A stretch of 64,000 nt of DNA from Ensifer adhaerens (GTDB taxonomy: Bacteria; Pseudomonadota; Alphaproteobacteria; Rhizobiales; Rhizobiaceae): contig NZ_CP118611.1 of assembly GCF_028993555.1 (NCBI RefSeq), forward strand, positions 310,001 to 374,000, read 5' to 3'. Made by a program: the position numbers and the translations under genes. The notes below the pieces were generated by a model. The model had not been told where the DNA came from. It saw only the letters and a program-made list of their open reading frames with translations, and did not search any database. Positions 45,102 through 55,140 of the stretch are shown here, piece by piece. The stretch's first letter is position 1. The number at the start of each line of letters is the position of its first letter.

Positions 45102-46025
45102 ATGCGGCTCAATCAACGGCAACTTGAGATTTTCAACGCCATCATGATCAACAAGACCATGACGGCAGCGGCTGCGTCGCTGGGGACGTCGCAGCCGACG
45201 ATCAGCCGCGAACTGCGTGACATGGAGCAGCGGATCGGCTTCGAGCTCTTCATTCGTTTCGGCAAGCGGCTGACGCCAACCAACCAGGCGCTTCTGCTGC
45301 ACGAGGTCGTGCGTCGCGCCTTTGTCGGCATGGAGGAAATCAGCCGCGCCGCTTCGGCGATACGGACCCACAATGCGGCGAACTGTCGGGTTGCCACTAT
45401 CCCGGCCTATGCCGAGGCCATCATTCCCCGAGTAGCACAACGGTTGCTGAAACAGCGTCCAGCCATTCATCTTTCGCTGCATTCTTTAGAGGAACTGTCA
45501 TTGCAGCACGAAATGGCGACAACCGTATTCGATCTCGGAGTTACCGAAGGACGGTTCGAGTATCAGGGGGTCATCTCGCAGCAGATTGACGTTGGCGAGC
45601 TCGTCTGCGTAATACCGGTTGGCCATTCACTCTCGGCAAAGAGGCTTCTCGCGCCGGATGATTTTAATGATGTGCCCTTTGTCTACTTCTCGCAGGACGA
45701 TCCGTATCGGCGAAAGCTGGATGATGTCTTCTTCGCGGCGGGCGTGTCGCGCAGCTATGCCGTCGAAACGACGACGGCTGCAAGTGTATGTTCGATGGTC
45801 TCGGCTGGGGTAGGCGTGTCGATCATCAACCCGTTGACTGCCGCGAACTATCTGGGAAAGGGCGTGGTTTTCAGACGATTTAGCGTTAGCGTGCCCTATG
45901 CGCTTGCCGTTTGGCGCCCGGCCCGCAAGTCGGGTTCAATGGTTGCCGGGAAATTTACGTCCGTGCTGAAAGAAGTCGCTCAGGAGATGCGCGCCACTCT
46001 GCTGTCTGCGATGGATAAAATCTAG
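45102..46025 (+). CDS. LysR-family transcriptional regulator
   Basis: This LysR-type regulator of 307 residues has a helix-turn-helix at about residues 5-60 (MTAAAASLGTSQPTISRELRDME) and an effector domain behind it. The ATG at 45102 has GAGG eight bases upstream; an ATG at 45084 lacks one. A TATAAT hexamer at 45026-45031 may be its -10 element. It diverges from the diaminopimelate decarboxylase gene with about 180 bases between them, so it likely controls that operon. By analogy with E. coli LysR, diaminopimelate or lysine is a reasonable inducer guess. Confidence 0.87.
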   Translation: MRLNQRQLEIFNAIMINKTMTAAAASLGTSQPTISRELRDMEQRIGFELFIRFGKRLTPTNQALLLHEVVRRAFVGMEEISRAASAIRTHNAANCRVATIPAYAEAIIPRVAQRLLKQRPAIHLSLHSLEELSLQHEMATTVFDLGVTEGRFEYQGVISQQIDVGELVCVIPVGHSLSAKRLLAPDDFNDVPFVYFSQDDPYRRKLDDVFFAAGVSRSYAVETTTAASVCSMVSAGVGVSIINPLTAANYLGKGVVFRRFSVSVPYALAVWRPARKSGSMVAGKFTSVLKEVAQEMRATLLSAMDKI

Positions 46026-46473
46026 GTTCAGATGAAAAAAGGCTTGAACCCTCAATGACCGGTCGCACAGCCGCTGGCCTATGTCTTGATGGCGGGTAGT
46101 TAAACCGCTGTTTTTTTGGCAGGCCAGCCCTTACCAAGTCTGCCATCTGCTGATCGATCACCACAGGATCGACCGCAGCCGCTGTCCAACGAGGCTCACC
46201 TTGGCTTTCTCATAGCCGATGAGAGGCGCCAGGGCTGTCGGAGGGCGGTGCCCGATTGGGGATGCTCCCGGCGGCGCGCCTCGCTGGCCGCAATGCCGAC
46301 CGCGCATTTGAAAGTGAGGGTCCGGACCTGTTGACTGCCTTCGCCTCGTCGCTTCCGGCGCTGGTGCCCCAGCTGAGCAGAGCACGTGCGCCGATGAGAG
46401 GCGTCTTCCCCGCAAGCGGTGATGTGCGTATATTAGCGCTGCAAAATCTATCGGGACAGTAGGGGTGTTCGCC
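46026..46473. other. Gap between lysR and arylsulfatase genes
   Basis: No convincing gene is visible in these 448 bases. On the minus strand near 46158-46250 a short stretch reads TALAPLIGYEKA, similar to the C-terminal signature of class II fumarases and aspartases, but nothing around it supports a gene. The arylsulfatase promoter should lie in the last 100 bases. Confidence 0.45.
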
Positions 46474-48897
46474 ATGACATTTGGTCAGAGCATGCTTGCG
46501 GGCGCGGCATTTTTCGCGCTGGGTTGCACTTCCGTGTGGGCGCAGCAGGTATCGGGTACGCTTGGCGCTCCTGGAGCGACGACGACGATCACCGGAGAAC
46601 AACTCCCGCCGCCACCGTCTGCGTTTGGCGGCGTGATCAAGGAGAAAGCCTCAGACTCGAAGCCCTGGTGGGCGCCGCGGATCGTGCCGCCAAAGGGGGC
46701 GCCCAATGTACTGCTCATCATGACTGACGATCAGGGATTTGGCGCGCCGAGCACCTTTGGTGGCGTCATTCCCACGCCCGCGATGGACCGTATCGCCAAG
46801 GAGGGGCTTCGCTTTACGAACTTCCACTCGACATCGTTGTGTTCGCCCTCTCGTGCGGCGCTGATTACCGGACGCAACCACCATTCGGTTGGCTACGGCG
46901 TCGTCGGGGAGATTGCGACCGGATACCCGGGCTACGATTCGATCATTCCTATAGAGAAGGGCACGATTGCGACGATCCTTCGGTCGCATGGCTATGCCAC
47001 GTCGTGGTTCGGCAAGAACCACAACACGCCGTCCTATCAGTCTAGTCAGGCCGGACCGTTCAACCAGTGGCCGACCGGCATGGGGTTTGACTATTTCTAC
47101 GGTTTCGTGGGCGGTGATGCGAGCCAGTGGCAACCAAACCTCTTCCGCAACACGACTGCGATCTATCCGTTCGAGGGCAAGCCGGACTGGAACCTCGAAA
47201 CGGCCATGGCCGACGAGGCCATTCAGTATGTCAGACAGCTTGAAGAGATCGCGCCGGAGAAACCCTGGTTCGTCTACTACGTGCCCGGTGCCACGCACGC
47301 TCCGCATCACCCGACGCCCGAATGGATCAAGAAGATCAGCGACCTGCACCTTTTCGACGAAGGCTGGAACAAGGTCCGCGAGACGATTTTCGCCAATCAG
47401 AAGCGGCTCGGCATCATGCCCGAGAATGCGAAGCTGACCCCCTGGCCGGAAGGGTTGCCGCAATGGGACACGCTCGGCCTTGAGGAAAAGAAACTGTTCA
47501 TCAGGCAGGCCGATGTCTACGCCGCCTATCTTGCCTATGCCGACAACGAAATCGGGCGGATCCTCCAGGCGGTGGAGGATCTCGGAGAACTCGACAATAC
47601 CCTGATCATCTACATTGGCGGCGACAACGGCGCGAGTGCCGAGGGCATGCTCAATGGGACTCCGAATGAGTTCACTACATTCAACGGTGTCGAGGTCCCG
47701 GTGAAGGATCAGTTTCTCTGGTATCCGTTCTGGGGATCGGATCGGACATTTCCGCATTTCGCGGCCGGTTGGGCCTGGGCGATGGATACCCCCTTCAAGT
47801 GGGTCAAGCAGGTACCGTCGCATTTCGGCGGCACGGCACAGGGTATGGTCATGTCCTGGCCAGGCCACATCAATGATGCCGGCAGCATCCGCCGACAGTT
47901 CCACCACTTTATCGATATCGTTCCGACGATCCTCGAGGCGGCTGGCATTTCGCAACCGCAGACGATCAACGGAATCACGCAGGAGCCGATCGAAGGCGTC
48001 AGCATGGCCTACACCTGGGATAAGGCGAATGCCGAAGCGCCGACGACGCACACAACGCAGTACTTTGAAATGCTCGGAAACCGAGCGATCTATCACGACG
48101 GATGGGTCGCCGCGACAACACCCGCGACGCTGCCGTGGGAACTCAGCACGAAAACGCCTCCCGACGTGATTACAGGCTACAACTGGGAGCTCTACAACGT
48201 CGACGAAGATCCGACGCAGTTCACCGATCTCGCCGCCAGCATGCCCGACAAGCTCAAGGAACTGCAGGGCCTGTTCTATTCGGAGGCGAAGAAGTACAAC
48301 GTGCTGCCGCTCGACAACTCGACGCTTGCCCGCTGGAACAGCCCCCGCCCAAACCTCACCGCTGGACGAACGAAGTTCACCTACTCCGGTGAGTTGAGCG
48401 GTGTGCCCGCCAGTGCGGCACCCAGCACCTTGAACAAGTCCTACACGATCACGGCTGAGGTCGACATACCCGAGGACGGCGCGGAAGGCATGATCGTCAC
48501 GGAAGGCGGGCGCTTTGGCGGCTATGGACTCTTCCTCAGCAAGGGAGAGCTGGGTATCGGCCGAGGCAAGGTCGTGTTCCTCTACAATCTTCTCGACCTC
48601 AAACGCACCATGTGGGAGGGGCCGGAACTCGCACCCGGCAAGCATACGATCGTCTTCGACTTCAAGTCGGATGGAAAGGGACTTGGAGCGGGCGGCTCAG
48701 GCGTTCTGTCGGTGGACGGGAAGGAAGTCGTCAAGAACAGCATCGATCATGGCATCCCCGTCACGTTCCCGGAGGATGAGACCTTCGACGTCGGTGTAGA
48801 CACCCGCACGGGAGTGGCACTGCTGAAGTACCGCTATGACGCGCCGTTCCGTTTCACAGGAAAGATTGACCTACTGACTTTTGAATTGAAGCCGTAG
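46474..48897 (+). CDS. Arylsulfatase, exported
   Basis: This sulfatase of 807 residues has a signal peptide ending near VWAQ. The sulfatase signature CSPSRAALITGRN contains C123, which is converted to formylglycine for catalysis. The metal-binding MTDDQGF segment and a later GDNGASAEG match are also present. The last 230 residues form a beta-rich domain, as in long arylsulfatases of the AtsA/mycobacterial type. The ATG at 46474 follows AGGGG by eight bases. It releases sulfate from aryl or alkyl sulfate esters in the periplasm. No formylglycine-generating enzyme or sulfate transporter is encoded nearby. Confidence 0.9.
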   Translation: MTFGQSMLAGAAFFALGCTSVWAQQVSGTLGAPGATTTITGEQLPPPPSAFGGVIKEKASDSKPWWAPRIVPPKGAPNVLLIMTDDQGFGAPSTFGGVIPTPAMDRIAKEGLRFTNFHSTSLCSPSRAALITGRNHHSVGYGVVGEIATGYPGYDSIIPIEKGTIATILRSHGYATSWFGKNHNTPSYQSSQAGPFNQWPTGMGFDYFYGFVGGDASQWQPNLFRNTTAIYPFEGKPDWNLETAMADEAIQYVRQLEEIAPEKPWFVYYVPGATHAPHHPTPEWIKKISDLHLFDEGWNKVRETIFANQKRLGIMPENAKLTPWPEGLPQWDTLGLEEKKLFIRQADVYAAYLAYADNEIGRILQAVEDLGELDNTLIIYIGGDNGASAEGMLNGTPNEFTTFNGVEVPVKDQFLWYPFWGSDRTFPHFAAGWAWAMDTPFKWVKQVPSHFGGTAQGMVMSWPGHINDAGSIRRQFHHFIDIVPTILEAAGISQPQTINGITQEPIEGVSMAYTWDKANAEAPTTHTTQYFEMLGNRAIYHDGWVAATTPATLPWELSTKTPPDVITGYNWELYNVDEDPTQFTDLAASMPDKLKELQGLFYSEAKKYNVLPLDNSTLARWNSPRPNLTAGRTKFTYSGELSGVPASAAPSTLNKSYTITAEVDIPEDGAEGMIVTEGGRFGGYGLFLSKGELGIGRGKVVFLYNLLDLKRTMWEGPELAPGKHTIVFDFKSDGKGLGAGGSGVLSVDGKEVVKNSIDHGIPVTFPEDETFDVGVDTRTGVALLKYRYDAPFRFTGKIDLLTFELKP

Positions 48898-48962
48898 AGG
48901 CTCAGCCGAATAGCGAGAGCGTTTGAGACCAACTGGAAGGGACGCCAAAGGGGGGGTTCGTG

Positions 48963-49307
48963 ATGCGCGTGCTTGATGTCGCAGCGTTCGGGGAAATTGC
49001 GACCGGTCTCGCTCTTGTGATCCTGCCCAGCTTCGTCGGGCAGGTGCTGCTCGGTGAGGCGCTAAGCGGCGCTGCCATTCCGACCGCACGGGTTGCGGGA
49101 ATTGCCCTGATCGCCCTCGGCGTTGCCTGCTGGAGAAGCTCCGGTCTTCTCGGCATGCTGATCTACAGCGTGGCAGTCGCGGTCTATCTGGCGCTTTTCG
49201 GTCTGACGACCAGCTCCGCGGGGGTGCTTCTGTGGCCGGCGGTCGTGATTCACGTCGTGCTCTCAATCCTGCTCTTGCGCAGTCGTTCGAAAGTGAGGCG
49301 GGAATGA
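48963..49307 (+). CDS. Small four-helix membrane protein
   Basis: This protein of 114 residues has about four hydrophobic segments (roughly 7-28, 38-54, 58-77 and 85-105) and a basic C-terminus, SRSKVRRE. A G-rich stretch at 48950-48957 serves as the ribosome binding site for the GTG at 48960 or the ATG at 48963. It lies 65 bases after the arylsulfatase gene and is probably cotranscribed. I recognise no specific family and no catalytic motif. Confidence 0.65.
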   Translation: MRVLDVAAFGEIATGLALVILPSFVGQVLLGEALSGAAIPTARVAGIALIALGVACWRSSGLLGMLIYSVAVAVYLALFGLTTSSAGVLLWPAVVIHVVLSILLLRSRSKVRRE

Positions 49308-49469
49308 ACGCCAAACGCGCGATCGCACGGTCCGGCGTCCGAACGTGGCTAGGATCACGTGGCGCGACGGCAACGTCTTCTGTCAACGGGAACCAAGGTT
49401 GTTCGACATGCCCCTTCAGCCGAACCCAGCATTGATCCGTGTGATCGTATCAACAGCGGCTCGCTTCCT

Positions 49470-50795
49470 ATGATGCGCTCGCTGACACGGTCTCTCAGCC
49501 GTAAACCCAGCGCCAGACGGAGCCCACGCCTCATGATGGTCGTCGGCCTGTTGGCGATGTCGCTCGTCGCCTGCGCGGGACGCCCGACGGGCGTGTTGCA
49601 ACCCGTTGCTGCCTCGCCAACTGCCAGCCAGGTGGAGATGCTGGTGACGACGACGCGAAGTCAGGCAGCCAAACCCGGTGAGATGTTCAGCGGCGAACGG
49701 GCTCTCGAGCCGAATTTTGCCGAGATCACGGTGTCAATTCCGCCCGCAAACGTCCGCAAGGTGGGCGAGGTCGCCTGGCCACGGAAGCTCCCGCCCAATC
49801 CCGCAAAGGATTTTGCGGCGGTCAAGGCAGAGGAGGTCGATCGGCCGACAGCGGAAAGCTGGCTGAGCGCTTCCGTGCGCAAGAGCCCGGACCGCAGCGT
49901 GCTTGTCTTCATCCACGGTTTCAACAACGAATTCGAGGATGCGGTCTTCCGTTTCGCGCAGATCGTTCACGATTCCGGGGCTCACAGCGCCCCGGTGCTC
50001 GCGACGTGGCCCTCAAGGGGCAGCCTGCTGGCCTATGGCTACGATCGCGAAAGTACGAACTATACACGCAACGAGGTGGAGAGGCTGTTCCAGTATCTGG
50101 CGCGCGACGCTGAGGTCAAGGAAGTCTCGATCCTGGCCCACTCGATGGGCAACTGGCTTGCGCTGGAATCCCTGCGCCAGATGGCCATCCGCAACGGTGG
50201 GCTGCCGGTGAAGTTCAAGAATGTCATGCTCGCCGCCCCCGATGTCGATGTGGACGTCTTTCGCTCACAGATCATCGACATGGGCGCGGTGCGTCCGCGT
50301 TTCACCCTTTTCGTCTCGCGCGATGATCGGGCGCTGGCGGTGTCGCGGCGCGTTTGGGGCAATGTTGCGCGGCTGGGGGCGATTGATCCCGAGCAATCGC
50401 CCTACAAGGAAGAACTGGCGGCGAACGACATAGCGGTCATCGACCTCACCAAGGTCAAGGCCGGCGACAAGCTGCATCACAGCAAGTTCGCGGAGTCCCC
50501 GGAGATCGTACGGCTGATCGGCACGCGCCTTTCCTCAGGGCAGACATTGACCGATAGCAAATTGGGTCTGGGGGATCACATCGTGGCGGCAGCCACGGGT
50601 GCTGCGAGTACCGTCGGCACGACGGCGGGCCTCATCGTTTCAGCTCCCGTAGCTATCGTCGACCAGAACACCAGGCAAAATTATGCTCGCCACATCGAGG
50701 CGGTTGTTGGCCCGTCAGGCGGCGTCAGCCCCGGCGCCGCCACAACGGACTGCACCAACAGAGGCCAGTCAAGGACCGGCAGTTGCAGCCGATAA
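49470..50795 (+). CDS. DUF900 alpha/beta-hydrolase lipoprotein
   Basis: This exported hydrolase of about 441 residues has a signal peptide with lipobox SLVAC (C35 from the chosen start). The alpha/beta-hydrolase core begins with VLVFIHGFNNEFEDAV, the oxyanion-hole motif of the DUF900 family. The nucleophile is in LAHSMGNWLALESL, and the acid and histidine residues probably lie in the SRDDRAL and HHSKF regions. Start codons at 49470, 49473 or 49533 are all possible. The C-terminal 70 residues are low-complexity. It is likely an envelope esterase or lipase; the substrate is unknown. Confidence 0.78.
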   Translation: MMRSLTRSLSRKPSARRSPRLMMVVGLLAMSLVACAGRPTGVLQPVAASPTASQVEMLVTTTRSQAAKPGEMFSGERALEPNFAEITVSIPPANVRKVGEVAWPRKLPPNPAKDFAAVKAEEVDRPTAESWLSASVRKSPDRSVLVFIHGFNNEFEDAVFRFAQIVHDSGAHSAPVLATWPSRGSLLAYGYDRESTNYTRNEVERLFQYLARDAEVKEVSILAHSMGNWLALESLRQMAIRNGGLPVKFKNVMLAAPDVDVDVFRSQIIDMGAVRPRFTLFVSRDDRALAVSRRVWGNVARLGAIDPEQSPYKEELAANDIAVIDLTKVKAGDKLHHSKFAESPEIVRLIGTRLSSGQTLTDSKLGLGDHIVAAATGAASTVGTTAGLIVSAPVAIVDQNTRQNYARHIEAVVGPSGGVSPGAATTDCTNRGQSRTGSCSR

Positions 50796-51346
50796 CCTCA
50801 TCACGGGGATGCGGTCACGGCCGCCCGCTGCGCGCGTTTTGTGCTTCGAAAATCGCGTAGCGTATCGAGTGGAACTGTCGGCTGGAAAAGTCCCCGACAA
50901 CCGCTTGTGAAGTCTTTGCGAGGGGGGCGTCATGGGTGCGTCGTTGAACTGGCCGGCACCTTTCGGCAAGGTTGGCTGGTGCCAAGTCGCCGATGTATTT
51001 TGTAGCCAAGGACGAGCCAGCGGTTGCGACCGGCGGACCGGTTGAAAGCGGTTCAATCGGTCCCTCGTGAGACCCTCACGCGGGCCCGATTCGTTTTCAC
51101 GACCGTACCGGTAGCAGGTCACCACAGGCATCCGCTCCCAGGGGGCGGTATCGCGGCTGTCCAAGAAATATTTTCGCCTTGTGACAAATGGCGACGGAAC
51201 GCCGCGGTGGCCATTGGCATGCCGGGCGTTGCGCATGGTTCAAGCCCCGATCGGTGCGGTTGTTGCCCCTCCGATTCGGGTCGAAACGGGGCGTTGGAAG
51301 GGACTTGTTAACCTTCATTTCCTATCGCTTAGAAGGCCCCGCGGCG
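50796..51346. other. Structured leader region upstream of ftsK-like gene
   Basis: No gene is evident in these 551 bases. Two adjacent hairpins stand out: GGACCG-G-TTGAA (51035-51046) pairs with TTCAA-T-CGGTCC (51052-51063), and CGTGAG (51066-51071) pairs with CTCACG (51075-51080). Neither is followed by a T-run. They may end the DUF900 transcript, or belong to an RNA or a long 5' leader. Confidence 0.5.
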
Positions 51347-54244
51347 ATGTCTCTAGCTCTTCCAGGACCCATGCGTATTCCCAGGACAAACTTCTCACAG
51401 GCTGCTTTGCATGATGCAAACCAGGCGGACTATTTCGATGGTCCGCATGACGATGCGTTGAGCGGTATGCCCACCCATGAGGCGGAACCCGCCGACCCAT
51501 ACCAGTTGTACGAGGCGCCGGCGGCGCCCCGCAGGCCAGCCAACCAGCAGGCCGAAACCGTGAGCCGTGCCGCACGTCTCTACGGGCAAGGCTCTGCCTA
51601 TGCGCCAGCACAGGTCACGACGACGACCAGCGAGCCGTTGCCGACGCTCTCGGAGATCGCCGGGCACTATGGCGACTCGACGTGGGAGAGCCATTTCTTC
51701 CTGGCGCCGAACGTCCGCTTTACCCGTACGCCGGAGCGCGAATTCATGAAGCGGCGCGCACCGCAGCTCGAGGAAAGCGAAACGGTTACCGAGGAGCCGT
51801 CGGCAGCCGAAATCGAAGCAGTAGCCGTCGCGGTGACGGTGAAGCTTGTATCGGCAGAGACTATCGAGCCCGTCGTGATGGCTCCGGTCGAGTCGGCGCA
51901 GGCGGAAGTGTCCGCTGCCGCCGTTGACGGCGCGCCGCAGGCCGAGGTCACGCTGCCATCCTATAGCCCGTCCGAACTGTTGCGAATGCTGACAAACCAG
52001 CTGCCGACCTGGACAGCGGCGCAAAACACGATCGAGCCGGCGATGCTTGAGCGCGTCGAGACCCCGGCCGATGACGGCGTTGCACTTGCGCCCGTTCTCA
52101 CGACGCCGGTCGCCGTATCCGAGCCGGTCACGGAGGTTCAGCCCGCACCTGCTCAAGCAACCAGCACCGTCGCCGATCATGGTGCCGCGCGTTCGAGCTT
52201 CCTGTCCGACTTTGCCTTCTTCGAATTCGGCCCGGCCGACGACGTCGAGGTTGCCGGCGAGGAAGCCAAGCATCCGAAGCCCTTCGTCGAAACGCCCGCT
52301 CCCGTGCAGATGGCGCCGTTGACCCCTCCTGTTGCCGTTGCCCCATCGGCACCCGTGCGTTCGGTCGAGATTCGCCGCCTGCCGCCAACGGCGATTACCT
52401 CGCTGTTCCGCGTTGTCGATGTTCGTGGCGCAAAGGCAGAGGACGTCCCGGCACCGCAGCAGCCCGCTGTACCCGCCGAGGTCGTTGCCGACGTCCCTCC
52501 AGCGCCCGCTGCAGTGGTCGCGACACCTGAGGCCGTAGCCGCAGCCGAGCCGGAAATCGTCGACGCCGAACCGGTCGAAATCGAACAGCCGGCACCGGTC
52601 GCCTCGAAGGCGGCGATCACCATGCCGGCGACGGTTACCCGTGCGCCGAGCGGAATGCCGGCGATCGGCGTGACCGAACGTGCGCCGAGCGGCGACGGCT
52701 ACGAGTTTCCGTCCGAAGAGTTGCTGCAGGAAGCGCCTGTCGGTCAGGGTTTCTTCATGACGCAGGAGCAGCTCGAGCAGAATGCCGGTCTGCTTGAAAG
52801 TGTGCTCGAAGACTTCGGCGTCAAGGGCGACATCATTCACGTTCGCCCGGGTCCGGTCGTCACCCTCTACGAATTCGAGCCGGCGCCTGGCGTGAAATCG
52901 TCGCGCGTGATCAACCTTGCCGACGATATCGCCCGCTCCATGTCGGCGCTTTCGGCCCGTGTTGCGGTCGTGCCCGGCCGCAACGTCATCGGCATCGAAC
53001 TGCCGAACGCGACCCGTGAGACAGTCTACTTCCGCGAGCTGATCGAATCCGTCGATTTCCGCAAGACTGGCTACAAATTGGCGCTTTGCCTGGGCAAGAC
53101 CATCGGCGGCGAACCTGTCATTGCCGAACTCGCAAAGATGCCGCATCTGCTCGTCGCCGGCACCACGGGCTCGGGCAAGTCGGTAGCGATCAACACGATG
53201 ATCCTGTCGCTCCTCTATCGTCTGAGCCCGGATCAATGCCGCCTGATCATGGTCGATCCGAAGATGCTGGAACTCTCCGTCTATGACGGCATTCCGCACC
53301 TGCTGACGCCTGTTGTTACCGACCCGAAGAAGGCGGTGATGGCGCTGAAATGGGCCGTGCGCGAGATGGAGGACCGGTACCGCAAGATGTCGCGGCTCGG
53401 TGTCCGCAACATCGACGGCTACAACCAGCGCGCAGCCGCCGCCCGCGAGAAGGGCGAGCCCGTGATGTGCACGGTTCAGACCGGCTTCGAGAAGGGCACT
53501 GGCGAGCCGCTGTTCGAGCAGCAGGAAATGGATCTGGCGCCGATGCCTTACATCGTCGTCATCGTCGACGAGATGGCCGACCTGATGATGGTGGCCGGCA
53601 AGGAGATCGAAGGTGCCATCCAGCGGCTGGCGCAGATGGCGCGTGCTGCCGGTATCCACCTGATCATGGCAACGCAGCGTCCTTCGGTCGACGTCATCAC
53701 CGGCACGATCAAGGCGAACTTCCCGACCCGCATCTCGTTCCAGGTCACCTCGAAGATCGACAGCCGCACGATCCTTGGCGAACAGGGCGCCGAACAGCTG
53801 CTCGGCCAAGGTGACATGCTGCACATGCAGGGCGGCGGGCGCATCGCCCGCGTGCACGGCCCGTTCGTCTCGGACCTCGAGGTCGAACATGTCGTGGCGC
53901 ATCTGAAGACGCAAGGGCGGCCGGAATACCTCGAAACCGTCACGGCGGACGAAGAGGAAGAGGAGCCGCAGGAGGAGACGCCGGTCTTCGACAAGAGCGC
54001 GCTTGCGTCGGAAGACGGCAACGAACTCTACGACCAGGCGGTCAAGGTGGTGCTGCGCGACAAGAAGTGCTCGACCTCCTACATCCAGCGCCGCCTCGGC
54101 GTCGGCTACAACCGCGCCGCCTCGCTGGTCGAGCGCATGGAGAAGGAAGGCCTCGTCGGCCCGGCAAACCACGTCGGCAAGCGCGAGATCGTCTACGGCA
54201 ACCGCGACCATATGAGCGCGCCCGACAACGACGACATGGATTGA
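51347..54244 (+). CDS. ftsK: FtsK/SpoIIIE DNA translocase without membrane domain
   Basis: This DNA motor protein has about 965 residues. The first 480 or so are low-complexity, rich in Ala, Pro, Val and Glu, with no hydrophobic helix, whereas classical FtsK has four N-terminal membrane helices. From about residue 490 the motor is complete: an alpha/beta domain, Walker [10 protein letters not shown] at about 604-612, Walker [14 protein letters not shown], and [10 protein letters not shown]. The C-terminal gamma domain ([20 protein letters not shown]) would read KOPS-like DNA signals. The ATG at 51347 was chosen as the first plausible start; codons back to 51188 add no membrane helix. It is probably a second, soluble translocase. 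A terminator follows. Confidence 0.88.
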   Translation: MSLALPGPMRIPRTNFSQAALHDANQADYFDGPHDDALSGMPTHEAEPADPYQLYEAPAAPRRPANQQAETVSRAARLYGQGSAYAPAQVTTTTSEPLPTLSEIAGHYGDSTWESHFFLAPNVRFTRTPEREFMKRRAPQLEESETVTEEPSAAEIEAVAVAVTVKLVSAETIEPVVMAPVESAQAEVSAAAVDGAPQAEVTLPSYSPSELLRMLTNQLPTWTAAQNTIEPAMLERVETPADDGVALAPVLTTPVAVSEPVTEVQPAPAQATSTVADHGAARSSFLSDFAFFEFGPADDVEVAGEEAKHPKPFVETPAPVQMAPLTPPVAVAPSAPVRSVEIRRLPPTAITSLFRVVDVRGAKAEDVPAPQQPAVPAEVVADVPPAPAAVVATPEAVAAAEPEIVDAEPVEIEQPAPVASKAAITMPATVTRAPSGMPAIGVTERAPSGDGYEFPSEELLQEAPVGQGFFMTQEQLEQNAGLLESVLEDFGVKGDIIHVRPGPVVTLYEFEPAPGVKSSRVINLADDIARSMSALSARVAVVPGRNVIGIELPNATRETVYFRELIESVDFRKTGYKLALCLGKTIGGEPVIAELAKMPHLLVAGTTGSGKSVAINTMILSLLYRLSPDQCRLIMVDPKMLELSVYDGIPHLLTPVVTDPKKAVMALKWAVREMEDRYRKMSRLGVRNIDGYNQRAAAAREKGEPVMCTVQTGFEKGTGEPLFEQQEMDLAPMPYIVVIVDEMADLMMVAGKEIEGAIQRLAQMARAAGIHLIMATQRPSVDVITGTIKANFPTRISFQVTSKIDSRTILGEQGAEQLLGQGDMLHMQGGGRIARVHGPFVSDLEVEHVVAHLKTQGRPEYLETVTADEEEEEPQEETPVFDKSALASEDGNELYDQAVKVVLRDKKCSTSYIQRRLGVGYNRAASLVERMEKEGLVGPANHVGKREIVYGNRDHMSAPDNDDMD

Positions 54245-54283
54245 TACCGATCGTAGGCGTCGCCCCCAAAACACGGATTTCAA

Positions 54284-54316
54284 GCCGTCGCTGACAGGTT
54301 GTTGGCGGCGGCTTTT
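54284..54316 (+). terminator. Intrinsic terminator after the ftsK-like gene
   Basis: GCCGTCGC (54284-54291) pairs with GCGGCGGC (54305-54312), with one G-T pair, and TTTT follows. It lies 40 bases after the stop codon. Confidence 0.7.
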
Positions 54317-54404
54317 CCATCTTTGGCTTGGTGGTTGTGTCGCATGCGCCAGGAGTGGTTGTTATGCTTCCGGCCCGGGTGTCGCGCATGGGATGATCTG
54401 AGCG

Positions 54405-55088
54405 GTGCAAGCAGTAACGCATCATCGCAACGAGACAACGCTCTGGCGAAGCCTCGCGCTTGCTCTCCTCATTCATGCCCTCGCCGTGTGGGCGCTCTTC
54501 CTTCTTCCGCCGCCAAAAAGGCCCGTTCCGACCCCGGATGAGGGGATCGCCGTTCAGATACTGGAATTGCCACCGCTTCGCCCCGATGTGGTGCAGCCGG
54601 TGCTTGGACCACAGCCTGCGTCGTCAACGACGCAGTCTGTTCCTGAGGTGGCGCCTGCTGTGGAAGCAGTCACGCCGTCGCCGGATGTCTCGCCGACCAT
54701 TCAAGCAAAACAGTTCTTTTCTGCGGAGATACTCGCCCACCCGCGCAGCAGGCAGGCGCTGGAGGGGCTCTCGCAGCTTGCGGCCGATGAACGGATCGTC
54801 CAGCTCTGCAATCTCGAGGCGATGGAGCAGGTTCATCGCTGGCGCAATGACTTCGCCCCCGATTCTCTCGTCGCCTACGCCACCGCGGATGTCCTCCTGG
54901 CCGGGCGGAACCTCCGCGCCGATGGCGCCGCCTTCCGCAGCAAGGGCCGCTGGTTCAACATCAAGGTTGGCTGCGATGTAGCGCCGGATATCAAAAGCGT
55001 CGTCCGGTTCGAATTTCAGGTTGGTGACGAAATTCCGGAAAGCGAGTGGGAGGCGCATTTCCTCTCCGCTGGTGCCAAAACCCAGTGA
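54405..55088 (+). CDS. DUF930-domain protein with TonB-like N-terminus
   Basis: This protein of 227 residues has one membrane helix at about residues 16-34 and a proline-rich stretch (PPPKRPVPTPDEG onward), as in TonB-type periplasm-spanning proteins. A C-terminal DUF930 domain with LCNLEAMEQVHRW follows, containing two conserved cysteines (C133 region and the later KVGCDVAPD). The start is a GTG at 54405. The function of DUF930 is not known. It stands alone between a terminator and a convergent operon. Confidence 0.72.
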   Translation: MQAVTHHRNETTLWRSLALALLIHALAVWALFLLPPPKRPVPTPDEGIAVQILELPPLRPDVVQPVLGPQPASSTTQSVPEVAPAVEAVTPSPDVSPTIQAKQFFSAEILAHPRSRQALEGLSQLAADERIVQLCNLEAMEQVHRWRNDFAPDSLVAYATADVLLAGRNLRADGAAFRSKGRWFNIKVGCDVAPDIKSVVRFEFQVGDEIPESEWEAHFLSAGAKTQ

Positions 55089-55140
55089 TCGTGGCAATGG
55101 TCGCTCCGCTATCCCACGGGAAGCTGGCTGCAGAGGCGTA

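Noticed and set aside
46158..46250. TALAPLIGYEKA on the minus strand, similar to the fumarase/aspartase C-terminus
   Set aside because: Only about a dozen residues match, with no supporting sequence around them; chance cannot be excluded.
46651..48645. A 664-codon minus-strand open frame opposite the arylsulfatase gene
   Set aside because: The plus strand has the sulfatase signature and signal peptide; the antisense frame has no recognisable domain.
51395..54283. A 962-codon open frame on the minus strand opposite the ftsK-like gene
   Set aside because: It mirrors a GC-rich coding region, shows His/Arg/Asp-rich low-information sequence and no family motif, while the plus strand has a complete FtsK motor.
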